A stretch of DNA of 64,000 bases from assembly GCA_016214955.1 (NCBI GenBank), contig JACRMN010000007.1, forward strand, positions 186,001 through 250,000, written 5' to 3'. Shown in pieces: positions 30,061 through 41,047 of this stretch. The first letter of the stretch is position 1; each line of letters starts with the position of its first letter. The translations under genes were made by a program, and so were the position numbers. The stretch comes from Deltaproteobacteria bacterium. Lineage in GTDB: Bacteria > Myxococcota > Myxococcia > Myxococcales > Anaeromyxobacteraceae. The notes under the pieces are model-generated. The model did no database searches. It was not told the DNA's origin and saw nothing but the letters and a program-made list of their open reading frames with translations.

Positions 30061-33000
30061 TCAACCCAGCTCCACCACCAGGAGATCGGCCCCGCCGCCG
30101 CCCAGCGCGCCCCGGAAGGTGGCCAGCGGGACCGAGGCGCCGCCGGCCCGGTACCGGTTGGGCTCGCGGGTGAAGGGCAGCCTGGCGCCGTTGAGGGTCA
30201 GCGCCTGCGGCGCGAAGCCGTCGCCGGCCACCTGGTACTCGACCTGCAGCGTCCGGCCCAGGAGCGGCACCTGGGCGCGCAGCCCGCGCAGCTCGGGGGC
30301 CACGACCGGGTCGACGATCAGCGCCTCGCCCTCGCGGCGCAGCCCCAGCATGCAGCCGGTGAGGATGGCCAGGGCGATGCCGGGGCCGCTGGAGTAGACG
30401 CGCCAGCCACCGTCGAGCGCCACCTGTCCCGCGGCCACGCGCCCGTACTCCTCCTGCGCCTGGTACCGGTCGCGGAAGGCGGCGTCGGAGGAGGAGAAGT
30501 AGCAGTTGGCCTGGCGCAGGCTTGCCTGCGGCAGCCGCTGGCGGAGCTGGACGGGGTGGGAGAGGGCCAGCGAGCGGAGCAGCCCCCTGGCATCGCCCAC
30601 GTGCGCCTGCATCTGCGCGTAGCGCAGGTGGGCGTGGGTGTACATGATGCCGATCTCGCGGCCGAAGAAGGAGCTCGACTCGGCCCGCTGGAAGAGCCGC
30701 TCCGGCCCGCCGCGATAGGGCAGCGGCCTGTCGAAGAGGCGCGCGCCGTCGGGGCCCCAGAGGTGCTGGCGCACGAGCGCCTGGTGGGCGGCGGCCTCCT
30801 CGGGCGTGCAGAGCCCCTCGAGGATGGCGTGCATCATGGGCAGCAGGCTGTAGCGCACGCCGGTCCGGAGGTCGCGGGGGTGGAGCAGCGGCTCGGGCGC
30901 GTCGCCACCGGCGAAGATGGCGTAGCCGGCGATGACGCCATCGGGCATGAGCCAGCGGCGAAAGTCGCTCGCCACCCGGGCGGCCTCGGCCTCGAGCGCC
31001 GCCGACCGGGCGCCGCGCCCTGCCAGCCGCAGGGCCCGGGCCAGCGCCGCCAGCGTCTGGTGGTGCAGGGTCACCGTCCAGGCGCTGCAGAGCCGGTCGC
31101 GCATGGCGGGATCGGCGGGCTGCAGCGAGTCGTTCCAGTCGCCATGGCCGTAGGCCGCCAGCGCCGTTCCGGCCACGCGCCGTCCGGCCACCACCTCCAG
31201 CGCCCGCTCCAGGTGGCGCTCCACCGTGGCGACCTCCGCGGTGGTGCCGGGCGGGGCGTGGAAGGGCACCTCGGCGTCGAGGAGCGAGGCGTCACCGGTG
31301 GCGAGCAGGTAGCGGGCTGCGCCCAGGAGCGGCCAGAAGACCACGTCGCCGTGGGCGTCCTGCGCCCGCAGGTGGCGCTCGCGCTCGAAGAACTGGAACC
31401 ACTGGGGCCAGTCACCGTCGGCGTTCTGCGCCGCGAGGACCCGGAGCAGGAGATCGCGGGCCGCCTCGCCGCGGTCGAGGGCCAGCAGCATCTCCAGCGG
31501 CCCCTGGCAGGCGTCGCGCGTGCCCCAGCCGCCGCCGGAGTACTGCTCCAGGCCCCGGGGCGAGAGGTAGTGGACGAGGGCGTCGTGGCGCAGCCAGGGC
31601 AGCATCTCGCCGAGGCGGCGCACCTCCCACGAGGAGGCCCCCTCCCCCGGGGCCCGCAGCCGCGGCAGCGGCACCGAGGCCGCGGCGGCGTGAGCCTCGG
31701 GCAGGAGCCGCCCGGAGAGCTCCAGGCCGAAGACGGTGCAGGGCTCCCCCTCCAGGCACACGAAGGGAAGCCCGCGCGACTGGCCGTCGGAGAAGAGCCG
31801 CCCGTCGCCGGCCACCCCGGCGAGCGCCGTTCCCGGCAGCGCGCCGACCGCGAAGCCGCCGCCGGGGAAGCGGGCGTGCAGTTCGCTGCCCGGGGGCACG
31901 CTCACCAGGACCTCGTCCCCCTGGCGGCGCCAGGGCACGGCGGTGGAGGCGTTGCCGTCGTCGCCGCCGAGCGCCAGGTGCAGCGTCGCCAGCCAGGCCA
32001 CCGGCGGCCCCTCCAGCACCCTCCCCCGCAGCCCCAGCCGGTGGGCGCCGGGCTGGACCGCGCTCACCACCTCGAGAGTGCCGCGGGCGTGGCGGTAGAC
32101 CCAGCGGCAGGCGCCGGGCCGCATCTCGAAGGCCGAGGGCACGCCGAGCTGCTGCCAGGCCCCGTCCACGCCGACGAAGAGGCGGAGCCCCGGCGAGCGG
32201 TACAGCGAGAGCCAGCCGCGGGCGGTGGAGAGGAAGCGGTTGATGGAGACGTGACCCTGCGTGACCATCGAGTGGAAGACGCCGGCCATCCACACCGTGG
32301 AGGTGAGTGCCGATTCCTCGGGCACCAGCGCCTCGCCGGTGCGCAGGATGTGGCCATGGGGCCGCTGGGTGCGCGCCTCCTTGGCGCGCAGCACCACGTG
32401 GGCGTCGTCGCCGCAGAAGAAGGAGAGCAGCTCGCCGCCCTCGCGCTCCTCGTGGCGCCACCCGGCGCCGAAGAGGCGGCGCAGCTCCGGCTCGGGGAGC
32501 GCCAGGCTCTCCAGCAGCGGCGCCGAGGCGAAGAGGCTGCGGGCGCGTGGCGCCGGCTCCGCGGCGCCGCCGTCGGACGGCGGCCAGGGGAGCGTGGCCG
32601 TCCAGGCGAGCGCCTCGTCCACCGCCGCCAGGTCGGCGTCGGAGGTGGCCGCCGGGTGGTCGGCCTGCAGCGCGGCGAAGAAGCCGCCCTGCCAGCGCCC
32701 GCCGGGCGGCAGCGTCGCCGGCTCTTCCTGGAGGGCCGCCAGGGCGTGCTCGTGCTGCAGCCGCACGCCGGGGAGCCCCTCGGCCAGGCCTCGCGGGGTG
32801 CGGCCCATGCGCTGCTCCAGCCCGTGGAGCTGCAGCCCGTCGGTGGCGTAGGAGACGGCGCGCCGCAGCGAGCCCAGCAGCGCCCAGGGGTGGCGGCCGC
32901 CCTGCTTCAGGTTCTGGCGCGCCGCCACCACCCAGCCGCAGCGCGGGTGGGCGAGCGGGGCCAGGTCGAGGTACTGGCTGACGTAGTACTCGTTCTGCCG

Positions 33001-33444
33001 CACCGCCCCCAGGCTGGCGAGCGCAAGGTCCTGCGCGTGGACCAGGTCCACCGTCACCGCGACGGCGCCGCGGTTCTCGAGCGCCACCTGCCAGCACCAG
33101 GCGGCCCGGTCGCCGGCCAGCGCCAGGCGCACCTCCACCTGCAGGCCGCCGGCGGCGCCGCGGCTCCGGAAGCCGCCCACCTCCGGCGCGGGCCGGAGGG
33201 GGGACTGCGGGCCCAGGAGCGGCACCACCTCCACGGCTCCCCCGGCGTGCAGCCGCAGCCAGAGGTTGGCCGGGCCCGGCTCCATGCCGTTGCCCTGGAA
33301 GAGGTTGACCACCTGCTCCCCGTGGCGGATGCAGCGGATCCCGCCGTCGGGATCCAGCTCCAGCCCCAGCCCGGCGGCGTTGGCGATGCGCACCGGCCCC
33401 CGGGGCGCGGCGACGGCGCCCGCGGTCTCGATCTCTGCTCTCAC
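30061..33444 (-). CDS. GH94-type phosphorylase, probable 1,2-beta-oligoglucan phosphorylase
   Basis: A 1127-residue cytoplasmic inverting phosphorylase of the cellobiose/oligoglucan phosphorylase superfamily. It has an N-terminal beta-sandwich (about 1-300), a linker and the (alpha/alpha)6 catalytic domain. The general-acid Asp is in YGHGDWNDSLQP, and further family blocks are GGGWGTRDACQGPLE, WPQWFQFFERERHLR, AQDAHGDVVFWPLL, RAESSSFFGREIGIMYTHAHLRYAQM and YSSGPGIALAILTGCMLGL. The usual cellobiose phosphorylase is about 800 residues; 1,2-beta-oligoglucan phosphorylases (EC 2.4.1.333) are about 1100 and share this layout. The GTG start at 33444 overlaps the upstream stop (GTGA). It would release alpha-glucose 1-phosphate from sophorooligosaccharides. 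GH149/GH161 are similar in length and remain possible. Confidence 0.82.
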   Translation of the reverse strand: MRAEIETAGAVAAPRGPVRIANAAGLGLELDPDGGIRCIRHGEQVVNLFQGNGMEPGPANLWLRLHAGGAVEVVPLLGPQSPLRPAPEVGGFRSRGAAGGLQVEVRLALAGDRAAWCWQVALENRGAVAVTVDLVHAQDLALASLGAVRQNEYYVSQYLDLAPLAHPRCGWVVAARQNLKQGGRHPWALLGSLRRAVSYATDGLQLHGLEQRMGRTPRGLAEGLPGVRLQHEHALAALQEEPATLPPGGRWQGGFFAALQADHPAATSDADLAAVDEALAWTATLPWPPSDGGAAEPAPRARSLFASAPLLESLALPEPELRRLFGAGWRHEEREGGELLSFFCGDDAHVVLRAKEARTQRPHGHILRTGEALVPEESALTSTVWMAGVFHSMVTQGHVSINRFLSTARGWLSLYRSPGLRLFVGVDGAWQQLGVPSAFEMRPGACRWVYRHARGTLEVVSAVQPGAHRLGLRGRVLEGPPVAWLATLHLALGGDDGNASTAVPWRRQGDEVLVSVPPGSELHARFPGGGFAVGALPGTALAGVAGDGRLFSDGQSRGLPFVCLEGEPCTVFGLELSGRLLPEAHAAAASVPLPRLRAPGEGASSWEVRRLGEMLPWLRHDALVHYLSPRGLEQYSGGGWGTRDACQGPLEMLLALDRGEAARDLLLRVLAAQNADGDWPQWFQFFERERHLRAQDAHGDVVFWPLLGAARYLLATGDASLLDAEVPFHAPPGTTAEVATVERHLERALEVVAGRRVAGTALAAYGHGDWNDSLQPADPAMRDRLCSAWTVTLHHQTLAALARALRLAGRGARSAALEAEAARVASDFRRWLMPDGVIAGYAIFAGGDAPEPLLHPRDLRTGVRYSLLPMMHAILEGLCTPEEAAAHQALVRQHLWGPDGARLFDRPLPYRGGPERLFQRAESSSFFGREIGIMYTHAHLRYAQMQAHVGDARGLLRSLALSHPVQLRQRLPQASLRQANCYFSSSDAAFRDRYQAQEEYGRVAAGQVALDGGWRVYSSGPGIALAILTGCMLGLRREGEALIVDPVVAPELRGLRAQVPLLGRTLQVEYQVAGDGFAPQALTLNGARLPFTREPNRYRAGGASVPLATFRGALGGGGADLLVVELG

Positions 33445-36400
33445 GGCCCCTTCTCTCCTCGCGCTTCCGCGCGCCAGAGCTCCACCCTCGCCGGCCCGGC
33501 CGGCAGCAGGAGCTCGCGTCCCTTCCAGGCCAGCTCCGAGCCGGCGTGGCTCGCCCGCGGCAGCGGTCCGGGCAGCGGCCAGGCGAGGCGCACCCCGCCC
33601 GGCGGCGGCCGGAGCCCGCCTTCCAGGTCCAGCACCCAGCCCCGCGGGGCGGGAGAGAGCCGGTAGCCGAGCGGCCCGTGGGGCGTCGACAGGTTGCGCA
33701 CCGCCACGCCCGCGGCCATCCACTCCTCCGGGAGGCCCGCGCCCACCAGCAGCGCCCCGTCCTCCTCGCGCTCCCAGGCGAGCAGGTCGAGCACCGAGCG
33801 GATGTAGTCGGACGACACCCAGGCGTGCGGCATGTCGCCGAGGTAGTGGGGCTCGCGGGGATCGGGGAGGACCACCTCGGCCCACTGGTTCCAGGCGGCC
33901 GGGCGCCGGTCGCGCAGGAACCAGCCCAGCAGCTCGTGGGCTCGGCCCGGCTCGCCCAGGCGGACCATGGCCCCCACCGTCCGCAGCTCGTAGGGCGTGT
34001 AGTCCTTCCAGGTCCGCGCGCCGGTGGCGCGCGCCCGCGTCTCCTCGAAGTAGCGCTCGAAGGTGCGGCGCAGGAGCAGCGGCGAGATCTTCGCCTGGGC
34101 CGGGTTGAGCGCCATGGTGGTGGAGGTGGCGTCGCGGTCGCCGCGGTCGGCCGCGCCGGCCACCGTGTCCATGCCGAAGCGGGCGGCGGTGGCCTCCACC
34201 GACCAGCCCAGCTCGCGCTCCGCCTCGTCCCGCGACGCGCCCCAGCCGGCCGCCTGCTTCGCCTCGCCCAGGGCGGCGGCGATGGCGACCGCGTCCTTGT
34301 AGCCGCGCAGCGCCCAGAAGTCGTCCCAGTAGGAGTAGGCGGGCTTGTCGGAGTAGCCCTCGTGGCTGATGGAGGGAGGCAGGAGGCCCACCAGGTTGCC
34401 GGGGTTCGCCGCCCGGAAGAGCTCGGTCCGGGTGCTCTGCCGCAGCCCCTCCAGGAAGGCCATCACCTGCTGCACCCGGGGCCAGTGCCGCTCCAGGAAG
34501 GCCCGGTCGCCGGTGTGGCGCCAGACCTCGGCCACCGCGTACAGGTACTGGCCGTGGCTGTCGTTCTCCACCACCGGGTCGGCGCCGCGCGCGTCCACGC
34601 AGCAGGGCACCTTGCCGGAGGGGAAGACGTGGCCGCCGAACCAGTCCACGAAGTCGCGGGCGGCGTCCCGCTCGCCCATGCGCACCAGGCCGGCCACCAT
34701 CATCGCGCCGTCGCGGATCCAGGAGCGGGCGTAGCTGCGGGTCCCCGGCATCAGCGCGGCGCGGTCGCGCGAGAGCAGCATGTGGGCGAGCGCGGTGCGC
34801 AGCGTGTCGGCCACCGGCCGCGCCGGGGCGGGCAGCTCCAGCCCCAGCCTGTCGAGCCGCTCGTGCCAGCCGGCCGCCACCCGGGCCAGGCGCTCGTCCA
34901 CCGGCGAGACCGGCGCCGGCGTGCCCTCGCCCAGGAGCGAGGTCCAGCTCAGCACCCGGGTCTCGCCCGGCCCGAGGCGCAGCTCCCACTGGAGGAGCGC
35001 CGAGGCGTGGCCCTGCGGGTCGGCGAGCGTGCCGAGGGGCGCGGCCCGGCGCAGCCCCTCCAGCCCGAGCCCGGCCTCCAGCGGCAGGGCGGTGACCCGG
35101 CCGGGCGGCTCGGCGAAGCGGAGCGTCCGCTTCCCGTTCACGGTGAGCTGCCCCCCTTCCCAGGCCAGCCGCTCCACGCGGCTGGCGCCGCCGGGCGTGT
35201 TGAGGAACTGCTGGGGCGGGTTCACCTGCCAGGGGCGGACGGCGAGGAGCAGGATGAAGGTGCGCGCGGTGGCCGAGCCGTTGGTGAGGGCGTAGCGGGC
35301 CAGCAGCTCGGGCGCACCCGGTGGCCCGTCGGCGGCGGCCTCGATCTCCAGCGAGATCTCGCCCTGCCGCCAGCCGACCCGCGGCATGGGCAGGTAGCCG
35401 TCGCGCAGGGCGTGGGCGATCTCCGCCTGGGCCCAGGTGAGGAGCCGCCCGTCGTCGCCCAGCACCGCCGGCTCGACGCTGAAGCCGCCGCGCCCCAGCT
35501 CCAGCGCGCCGTCCTCCGAGAGGAGGCCGGAGCGATCCCCTCCCCCGTCCACGCCCACCAGCGCCCAGTAGTTCTGCTCGCCCAGGAAGGCGCGCGGCAC
35601 CTCGCCCCGCGCCAGGTGGCGCGCCAGCTCGGCGAGGACGGCGTTCCGGTCGGGCCACTGCCGGGCGTCGCGCAGCTCGACGCGGGGCGCGGGCCGCCCC
35701 TCGCGCATCCGGATGCGCAGGTGCCGGGCCTCGGTGTCGGGGAGGTGCAGCGCCTCGAAGCCGCCGGGGCCGCCCGTCACCTTGCGCAGCAGCCGCCAGC
35801 GGCGGCCGTCGTCCGAGGCCAGCACCTCGTAGGGCCCGGACGGCCCCGGCCCCGGCCAGGTGAGCGCCAGCCCTTCCAGCTCGCGCCGGCGCCGGTGGTC
35901 GAGCTCCAGCGTGCCCGGGACGCTGCGCACCACCGGCTCGGGCCACCGGGCCGGATCGGGCTCCCGCTCCTCCAGGCGCAGCCCGGCGGTGCACAGCGCC
36001 CCCTTGCCGCCCTCGCGGCCGGCGGCCACCACCAGCTCCAGCGCTTCGGTGCGCCGCAGCGTGCGGTCGGCGGCCGGGCCCCAGGCGAAGCTCACCTGCC
36101 GGCTCCTCAGCACCTGGTCGGCGAGGGCCGGTGGCAGGGCGTGGTTCGGGCGGTTCACCCACCAGACGTTGTCCCCGCTCGCGTCCACCAGCTTCACCTG
36201 GACGTCGTTGCGCGCCCCGCGCCCCTTCCACCGCAGGTGCAGCGCGAAGGCCCGGGGCCAGTCCACCGGCAGCCGCTGGCGCATCACCGCGTAGCCGGAG
36301 ACGGCGTGGAAGTCGTACTCCAGGCAGAGGCTGCCGTCGGGGTCGCGCACCAGGCGGGCGTCCACGCCCTCGGAGCCGGTGGCCTGCCAGGCGCCCGGGT

Positions 36401-36470
36401 CGCGGAAGTCGCCCAGCGGCCGGCCGGGGGCCGCGGCCAGGGCCGCCAGGGCCACGAGGAGCGCGCTCAT
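33441..36470 (-). CDS. Large exported six-hairpin glycosidase-like protein with discoidin-like N-terminus
   Basis: A 1009-residue exported protein. A short signal peptide ([16 protein letters not shown]) precedes two beta-sandwich regions (about 20-290) that resemble carbohydrate-binding or discoidin domains, including [13 protein letters not shown]. The rest is a beta domain and an (alpha/alpha)6 catalytic-type domain. Blocks include [59 protein letters not shown] and [15 protein letters not shown], with Asp and Glu in catalytic-like positions. I cannot assign a GH number; amylo-alpha-glucosidase or GH15/GH63/GH78-like six-hairpin families are closest. It overlaps the MalG-type gene by ATGA. 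Its place in the locus implies action on the polymer or long oligomers outside the cytoplasm. Confidence 0.65.
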   Translation of the reverse strand: MSALLVALAALAAAPGRPLGDFRDPGAWQATGSEGVDARLVRDPDGSLCLEYDFHAVSGYAVMRQRLPVDWPRAFALHLRWKGRGARNDVQVKLVDASGDNVWWVNRPNHALPPALADQVLRSRQVSFAWGPAADRTLRRTEALELVVAAGREGGKGALCTAGLRLEEREPDPARWPEPVVRSVPGTLELDHRRRRELEGLALTWPGPGPSGPYEVLASDDGRRWRLLRKVTGGPGGFEALHLPDTEARHLRIRMREGRPAPRVELRDARQWPDRNAVLAELARHLARGEVPRAFLGEQNYWALVGVDGGGDRSGLLSEDGALELGRGGFSVEPAVLGDDGRLLTWAQAEIAHALRDGYLPMPRVGWRQGEISLEIEAAADGPPGAPELLARYALTNGSATARTFILLLAVRPWQVNPPQQFLNTPGGASRVERLAWEGGQLTVNGKRTLRFAEPPGRVTALPLEAGLGLEGLRRAAPLGTLADPQGHASALLQWELRLGPGETRVLSWTSLLGEGTPAPVSPVDERLARVAAGWHERLDRLGLELPAPARPVADTLRTALAHMLLSRDRAALMPGTRSYARSWIRDGAMMVAGLVRMGERDAARDFVDWFGGHVFPSGKVPCCVDARGADPVVENDSHGQYLYAVAEVWRHTGDRAFLERHWPRVQQVMAFLEGLRQSTRTELFRAANPGNLVGLLPPSISHEGYSDKPAYSYWDDFWALRGYKDAVAIAAALGEAKQAAGWGASRDEAERELGWSVEATAARFGMDTVAGAADRGDRDATSTTMALNPAQAKISPLLLRRTFERYFEETRARATGARTWKDYTPYELRTVGAMVRLGEPGRAHELLGWFLRDRRPAAWNQWAEVVLPDPREPHYLGDMPHAWVSSDYIRSVLDLLAWEREEDGALLVGAGLPEEWMAAGVAVRNLSTPHGPLGYRLSPAPRGWVLDLEGGLRPPPGGVRLAWPLPGPLPRASHAGSELAWKGRELLLPAGPARVELWRAEARGEKGP

Positions 36471-37288
36471 CCCTTCACGCTCCCCACCAGCAGCCCCTGC
36501 ATGTAGTAGCGCTGCAGGAGGAGGAAGAGCAGCAGCACCGGCAGCACGGTGATCACCGCCCCGGCCATCATCAGCTCCACGTCCTGGACGTGCTCGCGCG
36601 AGAGCACCGCCAGCGCCACCGGCAGGGTCTGCACCTCGCGCTCGGTGAGCACGATGAGCGGCCACATGAAGTCGTTCCAGGAGCCGAGGAAGGTGAGCAC
36701 CGCCAGGGTCACCAGGATGGGCTTGAGGAGCGGCAGCACCACGCGGGTGAAGGTGGTCCACTCCCCGGCGCCGTCCATGCGCGCCGCCTCCAGCAGCTCG
36801 TCGGGGATGGTGAGCGCGTACTGGCGCACCAGGTAGATGCCGAAGACGCTGGCCAGCCAGGGCACCAGCGCGCCCGCGTAGCTGTTCACCAGCCCCATCT
36901 CCTTCAGCATCAGGAAGAGGGGCATCATGGTCACCTGCGCCGGCACCACCAGCGCCCCCAGCAGCAGGCGGAAGACGCGGTCGCGCCCCCGGAAGCGGAG
37001 CTTGGCGAAGGCGTAGCCGGCGGTGAGGTTGAAGAGCAGCGAGAGGGCGGTGGCCAGCAGCGAGATGAGGAGGCTGTTGGCCACCTGGCGGACGATGCCG
37101 TGCTCGGCGAAGAGCAGCCGGTAGTTGGCCCACGTGGCGGCCCGCGGCAGCATGGGCGGCGGGAAGGTGCTGGCCTCTCCCGGGGCCATGAAGGAGGCCG
37201 ACACCATCCAGAAGAGCGGGAAGAGGGTGAGCAGGCCCACCGCCCAGAGCGCCAGGTTCACCCCCAGTGTCTCGACCGGCCGCCTCAC
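36467..37288 (-). CDS. ABC sugar transporter permease, MalG-type
   Basis: A 273-residue inner-membrane permease with six predicted helices and the EAA loop [24 protein letters not shown], the site that contacts the ATPase. The [27 protein letters not shown] start is typical for the MalG/CUT1 family. GTG at 37288 overlaps the partner permease stop. It forms a sugar importer with the MalF-type permease and the solute-binding lipoprotein; no ATPase gene is present here. Confidence 0.92.
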   Translation of the reverse strand: MRRPVETLGVNLALWAVGLLTLFPLFWMVSASFMAPGEASTFPPPMLPRAATWANYRLLFAEHGIVRQVANSLLISLLATALSLLFNLTAGYAFAKLRFRGRDRVFRLLLGALVVPAQVTMMPLFLMLKEMGLVNSYAGALVPWLASVFGIYLVRQYALTIPDELLEAARMDGAGEWTTFTRVVLPLLKPILVTLAVLTFLGSWNDFMWPLIVLTEREVQTLPVALAVLSREHVQDVELMMAGAVITVLPVLLLFLLLQRYYMQGLLVGSVKG

Positions 37289-38163
37289 GCCGCCCCCGTG
37301 TGGCGCGCCACCCGCGCCTGCAGCAGGGTGAAGGCGAACATGAAGAGGAAGAGGACGAAGGCCACCGCCGAGGCCGGCCCCAGGCTCCACCATTTGAAGC
37401 CGTCCTCGTACATCAGGTAGAGCACGGTGACGGTGCGCTCCGCCGGGCCGCCCAGGGTCATCACGTAGGGCTCGGCGAAGAGCTGGAAGTGGGCCGACAT
37501 GGTGAGGATGCTCACCATCAGCAGGATCGGCCCCAGGGCCGGCAGGGTGACGTGGCGGAGGAGGGCCCAGCGCCCGGCGCCGTCGAGCCGCGCCGCCTCG
37601 TAGAGGTCGGCGGGGATGGCCGAGAGGCCGGCCAGCAGGATGATCATGTTGTAGCCGAAGTTCTTCCACACCGAGAGCAGCACGATGGCCGGCATGGCCC
37701 AGCGCGGGTCGCCGAGCCAGTCCACCGGCGAGAGGCCCAGGGTGGCGAGGCCGTGGTTCACCAGGCCGTAGCGGGTGTGGAGCAGGAAGCGCCACACCAC
37801 CGCCACCGCCGCCAGCGTGGTCACCACCGGCGCGAAGAGCGCGGTGCGGAAGATCCCCTTCAGGCGGGCCAGCGGCGAGTGGAGCAGCAGCGCCGCGCCC
37901 AGCGAGGCGCCGATGGAGGCCGGCACGCCCACCAGCACGAAGAAGAGGGTGTTGGCGAGCGCCCGCCAGAAGAGGGGGCGCTGCAGCAGGTGCAGGTAGT
38001 TGTCGAGGCCGATGAAGCGGACGTTGTGCCAGCCGGCCAGGCCGTAGAGGTCGAAGTCGGTGACCGAGAGCAGCAGCGCCGCCGCCACCGGGACCACGAA
38101 GAAGACGGCGATGGCCACGAGCGCCGGGGCCACGAAGAGCCAGGCGATGGCGGAGCCCCTCAC
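37285..38163 (-). CDS. ABC sugar transporter permease, MalF-type
   Basis: A 292-residue CUT1-family permease, with helix 1 at [24 protein letters not shown]. The EAA loop is [26 protein letters not shown]. It has six helices and no large periplasmic insertion, as in oligosaccharide importers of the CUT1 class. GTG at 38163 overlaps the solute-binding gene stop as GTGA, so translation is coupled. The expected substrates are beta-glucan oligosaccharides produced by the neighbouring hydrolases. Confidence 0.92.
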   Translation of the reverse strand: MRGSAIAWLFVAPALVAIAVFFVVPVAAALLLSVTDFDLYGLAGWHNVRFIGLDNYLHLLQRPLFWRALANTLFFVLVGVPASIGASLGAALLLHSPLARLKGIFRTALFAPVVTTLAAVAVVWRFLLHTRYGLVNHGLATLGLSPVDWLGDPRWAMPAIVLLSVWKNFGYNMIILLAGLSAIPADLYEAARLDGAGRWALLRHVTLPALGPILLMVSILTMSAHFQLFAEPYVMTLGGPAERTVTVLYLMYEDGFKWWSLGPASAVAFVLFLFMFAFTLLQARVARHTGAA

Positions 38164-39446
38164 CGGCGGGCCCTCCTGTCGAGCAGCCAGCGCCGCTTCT
38201 CCAGGATGCGGTCGGCGCGCCGGTCCAGGTCCTCGGCGGCGCTCTCCCGCGGGATGTCGCCGCGCACCACCTTCTCCATCACCAGCCGCAGGTCGGTGGC
38301 GATCCGCTCCCACTCCGGCACCTGCGGCACCGGCCGCACCCGGGTGAGCTGCTCGCGGAAGGCGCGGGCGTGGGGGTCGGCCGCCAGGCCCGGGTCGTCC
38401 CAGGCCGAGCGGCGCGCCGGCAGGTTGCCGGTGAGCCGGTAGAACTCCCGCTGCACCGCCGGACGCGAGAGGTACTCCACCATCCGCCAGGCCTCCACCT
38501 TGCGGCGCGAGCGCCGGAAGAGCGCCAGGCTGGAGCCGCCGGCGATGGAGGCGCCCGGCCCGGCGGGGCCGGGGAGCGGGGCGGTCATCCACGAGCCCTG
38601 CAGCTCCGGCGGCAGGCGGCGCTTGAACTCGCCGATCTGCCAGGGGCCGGAGATGTAGAAGCTGAAGTAGCCGCGGCCGAACTCGTTCCAGACGTTGGCG
38701 ATCTCGTTGTGGGTCACCGGCGGCGCCAGCTTCCGGTCGTAGAGCGAGAGGTAGAAGTCGAGGGTGCGGCGGAAGCCCGGGCCGCGGAAGTTGCCCCGGC
38801 GCCCGCCGTCGCGGAGCAGCTCGTCGCCCTGCTGCAGCCACAGCGCCACCATGGGCTCGAACTCGTTGAGCGGCAGCAGCACCGCGTACCGCTCCTGCCC
38901 CACCCGCCGCTTCACCGCCAGCATCATCCGGGTCCACTCGTCCCAGTCGCGCGGCGGGGCGGCGAATCCGGCCTCGGCCAGGAGGTCCTGCCGGTAGAAG
39001 AGGACGCGGGTGTCCACGTACCAGGGCACGCCGTGCTGGCGCCCCTCCAGCAGGTTGGTCTCGAGGATGCCGCGCTCGTAGTCGGCGAGGTCGAGGCCCG
39101 CGCCCCGGACCCGATCGTCGAGCGGCTCCAGGGCCTCGAGCGCCACCAGCTCCGGCAGCCAGGTGTTGCCCACCTGGGCCACGTCGGGGGTGGCGTCGCC
39201 GGCGAAGGCGGTGAGCAGCTTCTCGTGGGCCGCGGTCCAGGGGAGCTGCTCCACCTTGACCCGCAGCCCCGGGTTCTCGGCCTCGAAGCCGGCGAGCAGC
39301 TTCTGCGCCACCTCGCCCTCCCGCCCCATGGCCCAGAAGCGCAGCGGCTCGTCGCGCCGGGCGCAGGCCGCGGCGCAGAGCCCGGCCGCCCCGCCCAGGA
39401 ACTGGCGGCGCGACCAGCGGCGGGCGGCGGGAGAACGGCGGCTCAT
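38160..39446 (-). CDS. Sugar-binding lipoprotein of ABC importer, Tat-exported
   Basis: A 428-residue extracellular solute-binding protein of the CUT1 family. A Tat motif ([12 protein letters not shown]) precedes a lipobox ending in LCAAACAR, so it is folded before export and then lipid-anchored. The mature protein has [31 protein letters not shown] and [21 protein letters not shown], typical of oligosaccharide receptors. It captures oligosaccharides for the permease pair. ATG at 39446 is 6 bp from the GH144 stop codon. Confidence 0.9.
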   Translation of the reverse strand: MSRRSPAARRWSRRQFLGGAAGLCAAACARRDEPLRFWAMGREGEVAQKLLAGFEAENPGLRVKVEQLPWTAAHEKLLTAFAGDATPDVAQVGNTWLPELVALEALEPLDDRVRGAGLDLADYERGILETNLLEGRQHGVPWYVDTRVLFYRQDLLAEAGFAAPPRDWDEWTRMMLAVKRRVGQERYAVLLPLNEFEPMVALWLQQGDELLRDGGRRGNFRGPGFRRTLDFYLSLYDRKLAPPVTHNEIANVWNEFGRGYFSFYISGPWQIGEFKRRLPPELQGSWMTAPLPGPAGPGASIAGGSSLALFRRSRRKVEAWRMVEYLSRPAVQREFYRLTGNLPARRSAWDDPGLAADPHARAFREQLTRVRPVPQVPEWERIATDLRLVMEKVVRGDIPRESAAEDLDRRADRILEKRRWLLDRRARR

Positions 39447-39452
39447 GGCGGG

Positions 39453-40979
39453 TCAGCCCAGCCAGCCGCCGGTGAAGCCGGCGGCGGTGAGCCCGGCGCG
39501 CAGGGCGGCGTGCTGCCGGGTGCGGGCCCAGACCAGGCCGCCGCGGTGGTTGGCGATCTGCAGGAGGAGCGGCCCCAGCTCGATGCCCAGCCAGTCGCCG
39601 TCCACCCAGCCGAAGCCGGGGATGACCCTGCCGTGCCCCAGGGCCACGTCGGTCCAGGAGAAGCTCTGGTTGAAGGCCGTGAAGCCGTAGGTGCCGAAGA
39701 TGGCCTTCCCGAAGCGCTGGTACATGTGCTCCAGCGCCGGGAGCGCGATCTCGGGGGCGAAGGGGAGCGAGGCGCCGGCGGCGTAGGGGGCGATGGTGCC
39801 GTCGTCGTACTCGCCGGGCCCGCCCATGCCGCGCCCGGCGTAGGTCATGTACCGCCGGGTCCTGCCGTTGAAGACGCGGGTCACGTCGGCGGGCCCGTCG
39901 CAGGCGCTGATGCCCCAGACGTCCTGCCCGTAGCCGGCCCACTGCCAGGGGTTGGCGACGGCGTAGCCCTGCTGGGCGTAGGTGGCCCGCCGCGAGTTCT
40001 CGAAGTAGTCGATGCCCTTTCCGCGCATGTATCCGTCGGCGATGCCGCGCATGTCCACCCAGGCGTGCAGGAACTGGTGGCCGAAGAGCGGCGGGAAGCG
40101 CAGGTAGGTCTGGCCGTAGTGGGTCACCCAGCCCGAGACCGGCGAGGTCTCGTAGGTGCTGCACCAGGCGGCCCAGGCGTCGGCACCCAGGGCCCGCGCG
40201 GCGCTGGGGGAGCCGAGCGCCAGCAGGTAGATGAGCGAGCCCTCGGTGTAGCCCTTCCAGTCGTAGGGGAAGAAGCCCTGCTCCGGGCTCCAGCCGGTGG
40301 CCAGGTAGGGCGCGCGGGCCTGGAACCAGGGCCAGTCGACGCGCGCGTAGATCTCGTCCACCAGCGTGCGGATGGCGGTCTCGTCGGCGTCGGCGCCGTC
40401 GAAGAAGGCCTGGCAGTGGAGCATGCCCAGGAGCAACAGCGAGGTGTCGACCGTGGAGAGCTCGCAGGTGCCGAAGCGGGCGCCGGTGCGGGTGTCGAGG
40501 AAGTGGTAGTAGAAGCCCTGGTGGCCGGCCACGCCGGTGGCCTCGGGCCCCTGGGGCGCGTCGCGGAAGAAGCGGACCGTCGCCAGCACCCGGGCGCGGG
40601 CCTGCTCGCGGGTGACGAAGCCCCGCTCGGCCCCCAGGCAACAGGCGCTGAGGGCGAAGCCCACCGAGGCGATGCTGCAGAAGGTGGGCGAGGTGAACCG
40701 GTCCCGCGCCAGGCCGCTGGCGTCGGTGGTGTCCCAGAAGTAGTCGAAGGCCCGGCGCTCCAGCGCGTCGAGGAGCGCATCGCCCGTGAGCGGCGGCAGC
40801 GTCAGGTCGGGCGGAGGGACGACCGCCGACGAGGTCTTGCCCGAGTCGCACCCCGCCTTGCAGGCCAGGAAGGGCACCGCCAGGAGCGCCGCCAGCAGGT
40901 CACGGCGCCCCAGGCGGTGCGGGCCCGCCGCGGACTCCCAGGTGGTCGGCAGCGGGGACGCTGCGTCCTTCGACTTCAT
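39453..40979 (-). CDS. GH144-type endo-beta-1,2-glucanase (glucoamylase-like family)
   Basis: A 508-residue exported lipoprotein with an RR-containing signal (LGRRDLLAALLAVPFLAC, lipobox near C40). A catalytic domain of about 430 residues starts at LLDALERRAFDYFWDTTDASGLARDR and contains VGFALSACCLGAERGFVTREQAR, HQGFYYHFLDTRTG, TCELSTVDTSLLLLGML and EGSLIYLLALGSP, all blocks of the PF10091 glucoamylase-like family. This family includes GH144, whose characterised members are endo-beta-1,2-glucanases. It would cut extracellular beta-1,2-glucan to sophorooligosaccharides. ATG at 40979; ribosome site weak. Activity is inferred from family and locus. Confidence 0.85.
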   Translation of the reverse strand: MKSKDAASPLPTTWESAAGPHRLGRRDLLAALLAVPFLACKAGCDSGKTSSAVVPPPDLTLPPLTGDALLDALERRAFDYFWDTTDASGLARDRFTSPTFCSIASVGFALSACCLGAERGFVTREQARARVLATVRFFRDAPQGPEATGVAGHQGFYYHFLDTRTGARFGTCELSTVDTSLLLLGMLHCQAFFDGADADETAIRTLVDEIYARVDWPWFQARAPYLATGWSPEQGFFPYDWKGYTEGSLIYLLALGSPSAARALGADAWAAWCSTYETSPVSGWVTHYGQTYLRFPPLFGHQFLHAWVDMRGIADGYMRGKGIDYFENSRRATYAQQGYAVANPWQWAGYGQDVWGISACDGPADVTRVFNGRTRRYMTYAGRGMGGPGEYDDGTIAPYAAGASLPFAPEIALPALEHMYQRFGKAIFGTYGFTAFNQSFSWTDVALGHGRVIPGFGWVDGDWLGIELGPLLLQIANHRGGLVWARTRQHAALRAGLTAAGFTGGWLG

Positions 40980-41047
40980 GCGGAGTGGCCTGGCCGGAGG
41001 GGCCCGCGCCGGGAACCCGAGGGCCCCGGCGCGGACCTCGGATCCCC

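Noticed and set aside
30061-36231. 2056-codon continuous frame that would fuse the phosphorylase with an N-terminal 900-residue extension
   Set aside because: The part beyond 33444 has shadow-type composition and overlaps the well-supported 1009-residue glycosidase-like gene in another frame. GTG at 33444 overlaps the previous stop as in the rest of the operon.
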